Shown piece after piece: positions 32,527 through 41,248 of a stretch of DNA of 42,040 nt. The notes beneath the pieces were generated by a model, which was not told the DNA's origin, did no database searches, and saw nothing but the letters and a program-made list of their open reading frames with translations. Position numbers and translations under genes: made by a program. This DNA is from Nitrospirota bacterium (GTDB taxonomy: Bacteria > Nitrospirota > Leptospirillia > Leptospirillales > Leptospirillaceae): contig JAKAYA010000015.1 of assembly GCA_021826965.1 (NCBI GenBank), forward strand, positions 1 through 42,040, in the 5' to 3' direction. Each line of letters starts with the position of its first letter. The stretch's first letter is position 1.

Positions 32527-34070
32527 CAGATTTTCCGATCGTCATGGGGATCGAAACCGAGTACGGGATCGTCCGGAACGATTTGCAGGAATCCGATCCC
32601 GTGATCGAATCGATGGAGCTTGTACGTTCTTATCAGTCGGCCGATTTGACCGGCTGGCTCTACCAGGGAGAAGATCCGTCCCTGGACGCCAGGGGGTTTC
32701 GTGTGGACAACCTGGCACAGGATGAAGAAGAAAAGGCTTTCACCAGGAGCGACTACAAGAGATTTTTTTCTTTTCATGAAATGAAAAGCGACCGGATCCT
32801 GTCCAACGGGGGCCGGTTTTACAACGACCATACCCATCCAGAGTTTTCCACTCCCGAATCCTCCAGCGTCATGGAACTGTTGCGCTATGACCGGGCGGGA
32901 CTTGAAATTCTCCTCCTTGCGAAAAAAGAAAGAGAGCGGTCTCTCGGGAAAGAGGGCGGGTTGTCCCTTTACCGGAACAACACGGACTATCATGGGCACA
33001 GCTATGGCTGTCATGAAAACTATCTGCTTCCCCGGGCCATTCCTTTCGACCGGATCGTGACGTGTTGTGTGCCATTTCTGGTTGCCCGGACGGTTCTTCT
33101 GGGCGCGGGAAAGTATGGATACGAATCTTCGGAAAAAAGGGGTTATGTCCGTTATCAGGCCTCCCAGAGAGCCGATTTTATCGAGACGCTTGTCAGTGTT
33201 GACACGATGCATTGCCGTCCTCTGGTCAACAGTCGGGATGAACCCCATGCAGACCGGAATCATTTCCGTCGTCTTCACCTGATTCTGGGGGATGCCAACA
33301 TGTCGGAATGGCAGACGGCCATGAAACTCGGGATGACAAAACTGGTTCTGAAAGGCCTTCTTCTGGAGGGCTGGAGTCCGGATATCGCACTGGAAGATCC
33401 CGTGGAATCGATTCGCCAGGTATCGAAGGGGCTTCGGGACCAGCCGTTGCTTCGTCTTCGGGACAGACAATGGACGGCCCTTGATATTCTTGAATATTAC
33501 TCGGATGCGCTGGAGAAACGGGATTTGAACCTGGACCCCGAAGAGCGGTGGATCCTGTCCGGATGGAGAGAGGCGATTGATCAGTTCAGGAAAGAACCTT
33601 CAAGCCTCTCGGACCGGATCGACTGGATCGCCAAAGCAGAGATGCTTTCCCGTTTCCGGGAAGAGGAGTCCCTTGCGCCGGATGACCCCTGGCTGCAAAG
33701 TCTGGACCTGGAGTACCATAACATCGATCCGGACCAAGGCCTTTTCCATGCGCTTGAAGAATCCGGAGAGATGTTGCGTCTGACCGGCGAAGAATCTGTT
33801 CGGGAAGCGATCACCCACCCTCCCGGACAAGGACGGCCTCCGGTAAGACATGCCATCATCCGCCGTTTTCCGGACGATGTTGTTGAAGCGGGTTGGGAGA
33901 AGATCCGTTTCCGTTCGGGAGAGGTGGTCGTTCTGCCCCTGTTCCAGTCTTGCCGGGAAGAGGAGATTGCCCGTTTGATCGAACGCATCGGAGGCCTTTC
34001 CACTCCCCATGAAATTGTCGAGGTGATTCGCCCCTATACGGAAGGGACCAACTTCCAACAAGAGAGGTGA
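32523..34070 (+). CDS. dop: Deamidase/depupylase of Pup
   Basis: 515 residues, starting inside the stop of mpa. The glutamine-synthetase-like fold shows MGIETEYG (8-15), the Dop-type insertion after it (about 30-70), then NGGRFYNDHTHPEFSTPE with the catalytic Asp at 102. Later come YRNNTDYHGHSYGCHENYL and RLHLILGDANMSEW. Dop removes Pup from proteins and, where Pup ends in Gln, deamidates it to Glu. Because Pup here already ends in Glu, only the depupylase role is needed. It is close in sequence pattern to pafA at the end of the operon but distinguished by the insertion and HTHPE. Confidence 0.94.
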   Translation: MTDFPIVMGIETEYGIVRNDLQESDPVIESMELVRSYQSADLTGWLYQGEDPSLDARGFRVDNLAQDEEEKAFTRSDYKRFFSFHEMKSDRILSNGGRFYNDHTHPEFSTPESSSVMELLRYDRAGLEILLLAKKERERSLGKEGGLSLYRNNTDYHGHSYGCHENYLLPRAIPFDRIVTCCVPFLVARTVLLGAGKYGYESSEKRGYVRYQASQRADFIETLVSVDTMHCRPLVNSRDEPHADRNHFRRLHLILGDANMSEWQTAMKLGMTKLVLKGLLLEGWSPDIALEDPVESIRQVSKGLRDQPLLRLRDRQWTALDILEYYSDALEKRDLNLDPEERWILSGWREAIDQFRKEPSSLSDRIDWIAKAEMLSRFREEESLAPDDPWLQSLDLEYHNIDPDQGLFHALEESGEMLRLTGEESVREAITHPPGQGRPPVRHAIIRRFPDDVVEAGWEKIRFRSGEVVVLPLFQSCREEEIARLIERIGGLSTPHEIVEVIRPYTEGTNFQQER

Positions 34071-34073
34071 CGT

Positions 34074-34268
34074 ATGTTTCATGATGGATCTGTTGTTCTG
34101 TTTCCTGAAAGGAAAACGGCTCCGGGATCTCCCGGACGAGAAACCCAAAAAGATGCGCCCGTGCCCAAACGTCCGGAAACGAAAAAATCCGGAGACCGTC
34201 TGATGGACCGCATGAAAAAGGTGGACCCGAACCAGTCGGAGCGTTATCGCCAGAGAACGGGGGAGTAA
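34074..34268 (+). CDS. pup: Prokaryotic ubiquitin-like protein Pup
   Basis: 64 residues from ATG 34074, behind GAGAGG. The protein is disordered-looking, rich in Lys/Pro/Arg/Glu, with a short helix-forming part (GDRLMDRMKKV, about 40-50) and the C-terminus QRTGE. In actinobacteria Pup ends GGQ or GGE; here the last residues are Thr-Gly-Glu, so Glu is encoded directly. PafA joins the side-chain carboxylate of this Glu to lysines of target proteins. Position between dop and prcB is the classic one. Its TAA overlaps the prcB ATG by one base. Confidence 0.93.
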   Translation: MFHDGSVVLFPERKTAPGSPGRETQKDAPVPKRPETKKSGDRLMDRMKKVDPNQSERYRQRTGE

Positions 34269-35065
34269 TGGAAGTCTGGACAAATCGGGGATCTTTCCTG
34301 GACCTGCTGGGAGGAAAAATGGCGGTCCTTCCTGCCAGGGCGACCGGTGCCGGTCCTGTGGGGGAAGGTTGGGTCGAAACGCGCGCCACGACCATTCTGG
34401 CTTTCCACTTTTCGGGAGGGGTTCTGGTGGCGGGGGACCGTCGCGCTACCGCAGGCAACCGGATCATGACGAACCGTGTGGAAAAAGTCCTGGAGATTGA
34501 CGGGTCGTCCCTGATGGCCATCGCAGGCTCACCCGCTTTTGCCATAGAGATGGCGCGGGTTCTCGAGCATTCTTTCAAATACTATCGGCGTAGCCAGCTG
34601 ACGGAGCTCTCGGTGGAAGGAAAACTCCGGTTATTGGCCCAGCTTCTCAAGGAAAATGTGCCGATGGCGATGCAGGGATTTGGAGCGGTCGTTCCCATTT
34701 TTGTAACCCAGGACCCCTTGCGGGAAAAAAGCCAGATCTTTTTCTATGACATTTTGGGAGCCCATTTCGAAGGAGCACCATTCGCCGTTGCTGGTTCGGG
34801 ATCGGTTGAGGTTCAGGGGATTCTCCGTTATCTGGATCGTTGGGGAATGCCGGGGAGGAATCTCACCCAAATGTCGGAAAACGAAGCTTTGGTTCTGGCA
34901 ATGCGTCTTTTGGAAACGGCTTCTTTCTTTGATTCGGCTACCGGCGGGGTCCAGGCCGGAGAAACGATCTATCCGGTCGTGAAAATTCTTGGACCGGACG
35001 GAGTCCGTACGGTGGCCGAGTCCGATCTGGAGAACTGTTACCGGACGGAGGTCGAAGGTGTTTGA
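34268..35065 (+). CDS. prcB: Proteasome beta subunit
   Basis: 265 residues. A 40-residue propeptide precedes the catalytic Thr41 (TTILAF). Asp57 (GDRRAT) and Lys73 (NRVEKV) match Asp17 and Lys33 of the mature Ntn hydrolase. The residue before Thr41 is Ala rather than the usual Gly, so self-cleavage would occur at Ala-Thr. GSGS and GTGGVQAGE-like stretches (ATGGVQAGETIYPVV) complete the fold. It forms the inner proteolytic rings of the 20S core. The end overlaps prcA by eight bases. Confidence 0.95.
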   Translation: MEVWTNRGSFLDLLGGKMAVLPARATGAGPVGEGWVETRATTILAFHFSGGVLVAGDRRATAGNRIMTNRVEKVLEIDGSSLMAIAGSPAFAIEMARVLEHSFKYYRRSQLTELSVEGKLRLLAQLLKENVPMAMQGFGAVVPIFVTQDPLREKSQIFFYDILGAHFEGAPFAVAGSGSVEVQGILRYLDRWGMPGRNLTQMSENEALVLAMRLLETASFFDSATGGVQAGETIYPVVKILGPDGVRTVAESDLENCYRTEVEGV

Positions 35066-35813
35066 CGAGCCCTACAGATGGGTGGAAGCGGTTTCCCAGA
35101 GACGCGAATACATCGAAGAGCAGCTTCATCGGTCATCTCCTGTTATTGCCGCCTCGGTCAAAGAAGGGATTGTCTGCTTCACGTTCTATAAAAGAATTCC
35201 CAAGGTGTATGAAATATACGACGGTATTGCGATGGGAGCCATCGGTCATCCGGCGGACATAGAATCTCTCAGGATGATGTTGCTGAATGCCGCCCATATG
35301 GAAGGGTTTCAGCGGTCACCCAAGGATGTTACCTTGAATCGCCTTCTCCTCTTTTCCCTTTCGCCCCGACTGAAAAATGCGTTTGAGGAAGTGGGGGCTT
35401 CTCCAATGCTCGTCCGGTCCCTGTTCTTTGAAACAGGAAAAACGATGGATGCAGATCGTCTGATGACAGTGGATTTTGATGGAAATATTGAAGAAGGATC
35501 CTGTGTCCAGATAATTGCCGGATCGTCGGCCGTAAAAGACCGGATTCAGGAGCGTCTGGGAGTCCGGAAAGGACAGATTTCCACTCTGAATGACATTCTT
35601 CCGGACCTGCTGGATGCCTATGTTTACGGTATTCACGAAAATCCGGATCTCGGGCTGGATCCGGAGGGGAATCTGATTGAACCCTCCAAAAAGACCCAGA
35701 CGATTCGGAGACTGTTTGAGGAGAATGCTCCCAATGCGTGTTTGCTGGATCGGCAGAAAGGGAGCCTTCTCCCCGTCTCTCTTTCTTCTTTGATCAAAGA
35801 GTTGCCCGAATGA
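35058..35813 (+). CDS. prcA: Proteasome alpha subunit
   Basis: 251 residues from GTG 35058, with GGAGG six bases upstream, inside the end of prcB. The N-terminus (FDEPYRWVEAVSQRREYIEEQL) has the Tyr and Arg residues of the alpha-subunit gate helix in altered form. The core has SVKEGIVCFTF, YEIYDGIAMGAIGHPADIESL and FETGKTMDADRLMTVDFDG. A long acidic/Pro tail follows. It forms the outer rings and gate and provides the ATPase docking pockets. The last codon overlaps pafA (GAATGA). Confidence 0.92.
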   Translation: MFDEPYRWVEAVSQRREYIEEQLHRSSPVIAASVKEGIVCFTFYKRIPKVYEIYDGIAMGAIGHPADIESLRMMLLNAAHMEGFQRSPKDVTLNRLLLFSLSPRLKNAFEEVGASPMLVRSLFFETGKTMDADRLMTVDFDGNIEEGSCVQIIAGSSAVKDRIQERLGVRKGQISTLNDILPDLLDAYVYGIHENPDLGLDPEGNLIEPSKKTQTIRRLFEENAPNACLLDRQKGSLLPVSLSSLIKELPE

Positions 35814-37246
35814 AGACCGTCATTGGACTCGAGACAGAGTACGGCGCACTTCTCTCCGGTGTTCCCCAGGGCATGCGAGATCTGTTCCGACAGGAAGAAA
35901 TGTTTCAGAAGGTGCGAGACCATATTTTTCATGTTCAGAAAAAGGGGTTGATTGACCAGCATCAGCGGGCTTACGACGAGCCACCCGGAAACGGAGGATT
36001 CCTCCGAAACGGCGGCAGACTCTATATCGATATGGGCCACGTCGAATATGCGACCCCCGAGTGTCACACGTTGCTCGATCTTGTGCGAGCAGACCGCGGA
36101 GGAGATTTGCTGCTTCAGCAGGCGGTCGAAGACATGGGTTTGTCCGACGAGATTTCCTTTATCAAGAACAATATTGACCATCAAACCCTTGCAACCTTCG
36201 GATCCCATGAGAACTATCTTGTTTCAAGAAATTTTCCCTTTACGGAAAGAGGGATGGAGCCCCTGGTTGCTTTTCTTGTGACCAGGCAGATCATTACGGG
36301 TGCCGGGAGAGTGGGAGTTTCCTACATCAACGACAGCCTGATTTCCCTCGATACGGAACGTCCTCCCGTCCATTTTCAGATTTCCCAGCGCGCCGATTAC
36401 ATTGTTAATAAATTTTACCAGTGGGTTCAGATGAACCGATCGATCGTGAACACACGGGATGAGCCCCTTTCGGATCCGGTCCAATATCGGCGCATGCACC
36501 TTCTGCTTGGGGATTCCAACATGTCGGAGTTCGCGACTGCCATGAAGTTCGGTATGACAAAGATTGTCATGGATCTTGTCGAAGAGGGGATTGCTCCTCC
36601 GATCGGGGTTCGTGAACCTGTCCATGCCTGCCGGGCCATTTCTCACGACATGACCATGCGATGGAGTCTGCAGGACCTGGAAGGCCGCATCCTGTCAGCG
36701 GTCGAAATGCAGGAGATGTTTCTGGAAAAGGCTTCGAAGGCTTATGCAGGACGAGATGAAGATACCGACTGGGTATTGGAGGAATGGGAAAAACTGCTGA
36801 CGGATCTGGCCAGAAAAGACCCTGCTGTTGTCTCGGACCGGCTGGACTGGGCAGCCAAGCACGAGATGATCAGCGCGTTCCGGGAGTCGGAAAAACTGGA
36901 ATGGAACGATCCCTGGCTGGAAAGCCTTGATCTCGAATATCACAACATCGATCCCTCCAAAGGTCTCTTCCGGATCCTGGAAGATGACGGAAGACACCGA
37001 CGGCTTTTGCCGCCCTCAGTGTCCGAAACCGGAACGACCTGCCCGCCTTCCTTCACGAGGGCGGAAGGACGCGCGCTGGCGATCGAACAAATACTGGAAA
37101 ATCCGGACATGCTTTATATCATTCAGTGGTTCGGGATCCAGATCAATCAGGGTGACGTCCTCTATATGCTGGAACCATTGAAAAGCTACCGGGACGAAGT
37201 GTCAGACTATTTCCGGAAATACCTTTCGGACCCGTCAAAAGGCTAG
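35810..37246 (+). CDS. pafA: Pup-protein ligase
   Basis: 478 residues from ATG 35810, overlapping the prcA stop; a longer frame from 35738 lies within prcA. It has the glutamine-synthetase-like fold, with IGLETEYG (5-12) and NGGRLYIDMGHVEYATPEC, where Asp74 is the catalytic base. DHQTLATFGSHENYL and RMHLLLGDSNMSEF follow, and a C-terminal domain with IIQWFGIQINQGDVLYMLEP. It activates the C-terminal Glu of Pup with ATP and links it to target lysines. It is the last gene of the operon. Its TAG shares the CTAG palindrome with the stop of the gene on the opposite strand. Confidence 0.94.
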   Translation: MKTVIGLETEYGALLSGVPQGMRDLFRQEEMFQKVRDHIFHVQKKGLIDQHQRAYDEPPGNGGFLRNGGRLYIDMGHVEYATPECHTLLDLVRADRGGDLLLQQAVEDMGLSDEISFIKNNIDHQTLATFGSHENYLVSRNFPFTERGMEPLVAFLVTRQIITGAGRVGVSYINDSLISLDTERPPVHFQISQRADYIVNKFYQWVQMNRSIVNTRDEPLSDPVQYRRMHLLLGDSNMSEFATAMKFGMTKIVMDLVEEGIAPPIGVREPVHACRAISHDMTMRWSLQDLEGRILSAVEMQEMFLEKASKAYAGRDEDTDWVLEEWEKLLTDLARKDPAVVSDRLDWAAKHEMISAFRESEKLEWNDPWLESLDLEYHNIDPSKGLFRILEDDGRHRRLLPPSVSETGTTCPPSFTRAEGRALAIEQILENPDMLYIIQWFGIQINQGDVLYMLEPLKSYRDEVSDYFRKYLSDPSKG

Positions 37247-38349
37247 ACGAGGGAGTCCGAAGGTGCGGCGTCCTGGACAAACGTTCTTTGCTTCACATGG
37301 TATGCGAGAAACGGGTCCCACATCGCTCCTGTCGCGCTCATGACGATATCGGCTCCCGCCTCCCGAAACTCCGGGTAATCCTCTACGGTATTGAATCCTC
37401 CGACTCCGATGAGGGTCAGATGGGGCGCGCGTTTCTGAATGGCCTCTTTCAGTCCGCGAATAGTCCTGAGCGCCAGCATCTTGATCCCGCTTCCGCAGAG
37501 ACCTGACCGCTCCCGTCCCGGACCCGGGAGGGCCGGCTTTCCTTCGGGATTGATGATTTCCCCCGAGACGGTGTTGATAGCGCTGATCGCATCGAGATAA
37601 GGCGATGTCTCTTCGACAAGGCGGTCGATTTGTGAAGGATTGTCGCTGAAGCCGATTTTCATGATCAGACGAAAATTGCTTCCCAGCTCCGCCCGAATCC
37701 GCTTCAAGATATCTTTGCTGGCATCCGGGTTCTGATAAAGCTGACCTTCCTGCCCTTTGACATTGGGACAGGAAAAGTTGACTTCCAGAATCTTCGCGCC
37801 GGTTTCCTTGGCCAAATGCGCCGTGTAGACGAAGTCCTGGGCAAGATCCCTGTCGTCTCGCTGCGTTCCCACAAGACTGAGGACCAGGACCTGCCCACGG
37901 GAAAGGGATTCAATCGCTTCCCCCACGTCTTTCATCCATATGTCCGGATGCTGGCTCGGCATACCGAAGGAGTTTGTGATCGTGATATCTGTCAACGATA
38001 CGGGGTGGTAGGCCATGGTCCCGATCAGGGGATGGCGCAAGTCTTCAAGGTCAAAGCTTTTGTGGAAGGGGACGTACATGCAGTTCGGGTTGGGGTAGGA
38101 AGGGTGAAAGTGGCTTCGGACCGTTTTGTAAGTGAGGACATCGAACCCCATCTGGCCATAGAACGAGATCCATCGCGAGTTGAGGAGAGGACCGGCAGGA
38201 ATGCCCAGTCTCGATGAAACATGTTCTCCCAGAAAATTGATTTTCCGGTTGGACTGGATAGGCTTCGGCAAAACACCGGTGAAGAAAGGGCCCTGCTGGT
38301 AATTCTCTTCATAAGACTTGCGGATATCATAGATCGGTGGAGGCAACAT
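37243..38349 (-). CDS. Dihydroorotate dehydrogenase-like flavoprotein
   Basis: 368 residues from ATG 38349, six bases behind AAGGAG and inside the end of thrB. FMN TIM-barrel features are visible: GIPAGPLLNSRW, TYKTVRSH, ILEVNFSCPNVKG, LIMKIGFSDN, AINTVSGE and LIGVGGFNTVEDYPEFREAGADIVMSATG. These match the PyrD/PreA superfamily. The substrate loop reads NSFGMPSQHPDIW where class 1 PyrD usually has NSxGLPNxG, so it might be a variant dihydroorotate dehydrogenase or a related dehydropyrimidine enzyme. The 2Fe-2S ferredoxin gene in the same operon could be an electron partner. Confidence 0.8.
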   Translation of the reverse strand: MLPPPIYDIRKSYEENYQQGPFFTGVLPKPIQSNRKINFLGEHVSSRLGIPAGPLLNSRWISFYGQMGFDVLTYKTVRSHFHPSYPNPNCMYVPFHKSFDLEDLRHPLIGTMAYHPVSLTDITITNSFGMPSQHPDIWMKDVGEAIESLSRGQVLVLSLVGTQRDDRDLAQDFVYTAHLAKETGAKILEVNFSCPNVKGQEGQLYQNPDASKDILKRIRAELGSNFRLIMKIGFSDNPSQIDRLVEETSPYLDAISAINTVSGEIINPEGKPALPGPGRERSGLCGSGIKMLALRTIRGLKEAIQKRAPHLTLIGVGGFNTVEDYPEFREAGADIVMSATGAMWDPFLAYHVKQRTFVQDAAPSDSLV

Positions 38350-39259
38350 GGCGAGCTCCTTCGCTATCGATGGTGGATGACCGGACAAGGATGGGGAGCT
38401 TGTTTTCCTGTATGTATTTTTCCAGGGCGCTTTGCAGTGTCCGGGCTCCCTGCGGACTGTCTGTGAGAGCCAGCATGGTCGATCCCGCTCCAGAAATAAT
38501 AAAGGAGCGCGCTCCGGCATCCACCGAAACCTTCTCAAGATCCCCGAAGGACGGGATGAGTTTTTGCCGGTAAGGCTGGATCAAGGGGTCCTGAAGCATT
38601 CTACAGAAAAGATCCGGGTTGCCGAGATGGATGGCCGTCAGAAGACCTGCGGTATTGGAGAGGGCTCCAACCGCTTTTTCGAGCGGGACCTCCTGGGGGA
38701 GAACTTTCCGTGATTCACTGGTCTTCAGGAGTGTGCGGGGAATCAGGAAGACAAGGTAAAGGCCGGAAAGGGATCCGAAACGAAAGGATTGGCCGAGTCG
38801 GGAATTCGAGACGGAAACACCGCCGAAAAGAGATGCGGAAACATTGTCCAGGAAATACCCCCCGCTGACGGAAGACTCTGAAAGGGCCGCAGCTTCCAGA
38901 AGTTCATTTCCACTGAAAGGCGAACCGCAAAGTACTTGGGCAAGCATCGCTCCTCCAACAGCGGATGCAGCACTCGACCCGAGCCCCGACCCGGGAACGC
39001 CTTTCCGGATGGAAACGGTCAGTCTGAGATCGGAGTGTCCGGCCTTGTCCAGCAGCCATCGGGCAGCGATTGTGGCAGTGTTTTGGGAGGGATCCATAGG
39101 GAGTTCCGTCCATGCACCGGAGATGCTTTCGATCCGGTCGGTTCCATTTCTTCTTTCGAGAAAGCCTGTCAGCGTGTCCCCCATTTCGGTGACGGCCATT
39201 CCCAGCGTGTCGAATCCGGGCCCGATGTTTCCAACGGAGGCTGGTGCATAGACTGTCAT
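38327..39259 (-). CDS. thrB: Homoserine kinase
   Basis: 310 residues from ATG 39259, with AGGA upstream; ATG 39292, two bases after the ferredoxin stop, has no ribosome site. GHMP kinase features: VYAPASVGNIGPGFDTLG at the N-terminus, the ATP loop VPGSGLGSSAASAVGG at 88-103 and the C-terminal SGAGSTMLAL. It phosphorylates homoserine on the way to threonine. It overlaps the flavoprotein gene by 23 bases, so the three minus-strand genes here form one unit. Confidence 0.92.
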   Translation of the reverse strand: MTVYAPASVGNIGPGFDTLGMAVTEMGDTLTGFLERRNGTDRIESISGAWTELPMDPSQNTATIAARWLLDKAGHSDLRLTVSIRKGVPGSGLGSSAASAVGGAMLAQVLCGSPFSGNELLEAAALSESSVSGGYFLDNVSASLFGGVSVSNSRLGQSFRFGSLSGLYLVFLIPRTLLKTSESRKVLPQEVPLEKAVGALSNTAGLLTAIHLGNPDLFCRMLQDPLIQPYRQKLIPSFGDLEKVSVDAGARSFIISGAGSTMLALTDSPQGARTLQSALEKYIQENKLPILVRSSTIDSEGARHVASTDL

Positions 39260-39294
39260 GCGCTGTCCTGGAAGAGGGAGTCTGCCGGACATGG

Positions 39295-39624
39295 TCAGAC
39301 TGTCACGGGGGGTGCGGGAATCTGAAGGTCTGAAACGACAACACCGTCCACGAGGTGCTCCCGGACGACACGCTGAACATCTTCCCGTGACTTCAGCCGA
39401 TAATAGATCCCGTCCGGATATACAGCAAAGACCGGTCCTTCCTCGCAAGCGTCCAGACAGCCGGATTTGTTGATCCGGAAGGGCTGGGGAATCGCTGCCT
39501 GTTTCAGTTCTTCCCGAAAGAGGGAGAGAATCTCTTCCGCGTTTCGGAGCTGGCAGGAACCCCGGGGATGTTCAGGATCACGTTTGTTTGTACAGGCAAA
39601 GACATGATATCGGTAACGTCCCAT
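39295..39624 (-). CDS. Thioredoxin-like 2Fe-2S ferredoxin
   Basis: 109 residues. Four cysteines, Cys11, Cys24, Cys56 and Cys60 (FACTNKR, GSCQLRN, SGCLDAC), match the thioredoxin-like 2Fe-2S ferredoxin family, where they hold the cluster. The start ATG 39624 has AAGGAG upstream. The first gene of the fdx-thrB-flavoprotein operon; its electron partner is unknown and could be the flavoprotein behind it. The 207 bases before it hold a possible -10 box and no convincing gene. Confidence 0.85.
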   Translation of the reverse strand: MGRYRYHVFACTNKRDPEHPRGSCQLRNAEEILSLFREELKQAAIPQPFRINKSGCLDACEEGPVFAVYPDGIYYRLKSREDVQRVVREHLVDGVVVSDLQIPAPPVTV

Positions 39625-39831
39625 CTCGCTAGACTCCTTCGGTCAAGACTGTCGATCCGTGCGGTCGTTCTTTTCATTTTCCCGAAAGCCGGGCTGATTT
39701 CCGTTCGTCTATCTTATCAAAAAAGAATGTATGAAGTAGAGTCCCTTGGGGGCAGGAGAAGCCGTATCAACGATGAAATGAAGAGAGAGGATGTTGCCGG
39801 GATTGCCTTCATCCGAAAGGGACTCCGGTGA

Positions 39832-40551
39832 CTAATGCACGATTCTTGGAAGGACAGACCCGGTAAAAAGGCCAAGAATGGCTGCTATCCCTCCAAATAA
39901 AGCCATCTCAAGAGCTCCTTTGTAAGCTGGTTCGTGTGTCAGACGGGATTTGAAAACCCCAAGAACGGAAAGGGAGAGGACGGAGACAAACAATGCGATA
40001 TTAAAGGCTTTTCCTGTATTGTTTTCCAGGAAGTAAGGAACAATGGGGGGAATGCTGCCGAGAAGAAAAGAGAGTCCGAGCCAGCCTCCATCACGGAGAG
40101 GCGTGCCTTTTGACGAATCCAGAATGCCCAACTCTTCTTTCATCATGAATTCGTGCCAGACTTCCGGATTGGAAGTCAGTCTGTCGGTGAAAAGCCGGGC
40201 TTCCTCGAACGTGAAGCTCATGCGTTCAAGGATTTCCATGACCTCATTACGTTCCATCTGGGGAAGTTCATGGATCTCATTCCATTCTCTCTCGCGTTCC
40301 CGCTGAAAAAAGTCGCTTTGCGATTTGGAAGCAAGGTATCCTCCAAAAAACATGGACAAGGAGCCGGCGATTCCGGTCATGATGCCGGCAAGAACCACCG
40401 ATCGGGACGAAATAGCGGATTCGGTCAGTCCTCCCAGAAAACTGACGACGGTCACAAGTCCGTCGTTCATCCCGAGAACGACGTCCCGGATCCGGCGTCC
40501 ATGAGGTGAATGCCAGGCTTCTGTATGAGAGGAAGAAAGAGGGTTCGTCAT
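39832..40551 (-). CDS. VIT/CCC1-family iron/manganese transporter
   Basis: 239 residues from ATG 40551, with AGGAG ten bases upstream; a longer frame to 40653 is less likely. The N-terminal GRRIRDVVLGMNDGLVTVVSFLGGL is the family signature, followed by membrane segment 2 (GIAGSLSMFFGGYLAS), a charged cytoplasmic region with many Glu (about 85-150; metal-binding in plant VIT1), and three more segments. In eukaryotes such proteins move Fe2+ or Mn2+ out of the cytosol. In an iron oxidiser it would fit iron efflux, which is inference. Confidence 0.88.
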   Translation of the reverse strand: MTNPLSSSHTEAWHSPHGRRIRDVVLGMNDGLVTVVSFLGGLTESAISSRSVVLAGIMTGIAGSLSMFFGGYLASKSQSDFFQREREREWNEIHELPQMERNEVMEILERMSFTFEEARLFTDRLTSNPEVWHEFMMKEELGILDSSKGTPLRDGGWLGLSFLLGSIPPIVPYFLENNTGKAFNIALFVSVLSLSVLGVFKSRLTHEPAYKGALEMALFGGIAAILGLFTGSVLPRIVH

Positions 40552-40961
40552 AATAATCCAGCTCCTGCGGTTCAGGTGAGGTCGAAATTTCAGGTAACGA
40601 AGATAAAGGATCGTATTTGAATATCGAAAAAGTCGGAAAGGTTTGAGAACCATTGACAGTGTCGAAATTTTATTCTTGGAATCTCTGATATTTCACAGCA
40701 GGTCCTGGTTCTGAAACAGAAAAGAAAACATGTTGTTCTCGTCCATAAGGTAGTATAGATGACGCGTGGAAAGAAAATCCGGAAATGTTTTTGAAGACAG
40801 TGAAATGTTGTCCAAAAAATCGTCTTGACAACCTATATTGTCCGGCGTATCATCGCCTCCATCGGTGCGGGGTACGTCCAACTCCAATGTCGGCGGGGCC
40901 GGACCGGGTCTATGCAATCATTTCAACACTTATGTTTTTATCTTTGCGAGGAGGCTTTGGT
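40552..40961. other. 410-base divergent intergenic region
   Basis: This region separates the VIT transporter (minus) from the oxidase genes (plus). It contains the oxidase promoter at 40825-40853 and an otherwise AT-rich stretch. No gene and no clear Fur-type dyad were recognised; a promoter for the transporter was not found with confidence. Confidence 0.5.
40825..40853 (+). promoter_or_regulatory. Promoter of the oxidase operon
   Basis: Perfect TTGACA (40825-40830) and TATCAT (40848-40853), 17 bases apart, with a leader of about 100 bases before the first gene at 40962. Confidence 0.65.
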
Positions 40962-41195
40962 ATGGGAAGCTCCATGAAAGCTTTTGTCCTCTACGGTGTG
41001 GTAGGAGCCTTCACGGCGGTAGGAAGCGGAACCGTTGTGGGATTTTGCCTGCAAGTCTGGTTGGGTGCACATCGATTCACCAGCTGGCGGGGGGATTACA
41101 TTTGGGTCTATAACGTGATGGCGTTGTCTGCTGTAACAGGTACGGCTGTCGCTCTCTGGGCCCGATCCATTCACCGTAGCGAAGAAAACTGGTAA
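40962..41195 (+). CDS. Small two-span membrane protein of the oxidase cluster, 77 aa
   Basis: ATG 40962 lies behind GAGGAGG (seven bases). Two hydrophobic segments occupy about residues 5-30 (AFVLYGVVGAFTAVGSGTVVGFCLQVWL) and 47-65. A His/Arg loop lies between them and the tail ends RSEENW. No family is recognised. Its place two genes before the CcoO-like cytochrome suggests a small accessory subunit or assembly factor of the oxidase; this is inferred from context only. Confidence 0.65.
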   Translation: MGSSMKAFVLYGVVGAFTAVGSGTVVGFCLQVWLGAHRFTSWRGDYIWVYNVMALSAVTGTAVALWARSIHRSEENW

Positions 41196-41248
41196 CTTCA
41201 AGCGTAATTCTGACTGGGATGGTATGGATCAGAATTGGAGGTTGAGTG

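Noticed and set aside
39568-39831. 87-aa plus-strand frame between the ferredoxin and VIT genes
   Set aside because: First third is antisense to the ferredoxin gene and there is no ribosome binding site; a 9-base inverted repeat (39739-39747 and 39817-39825) is noted but unexplained.
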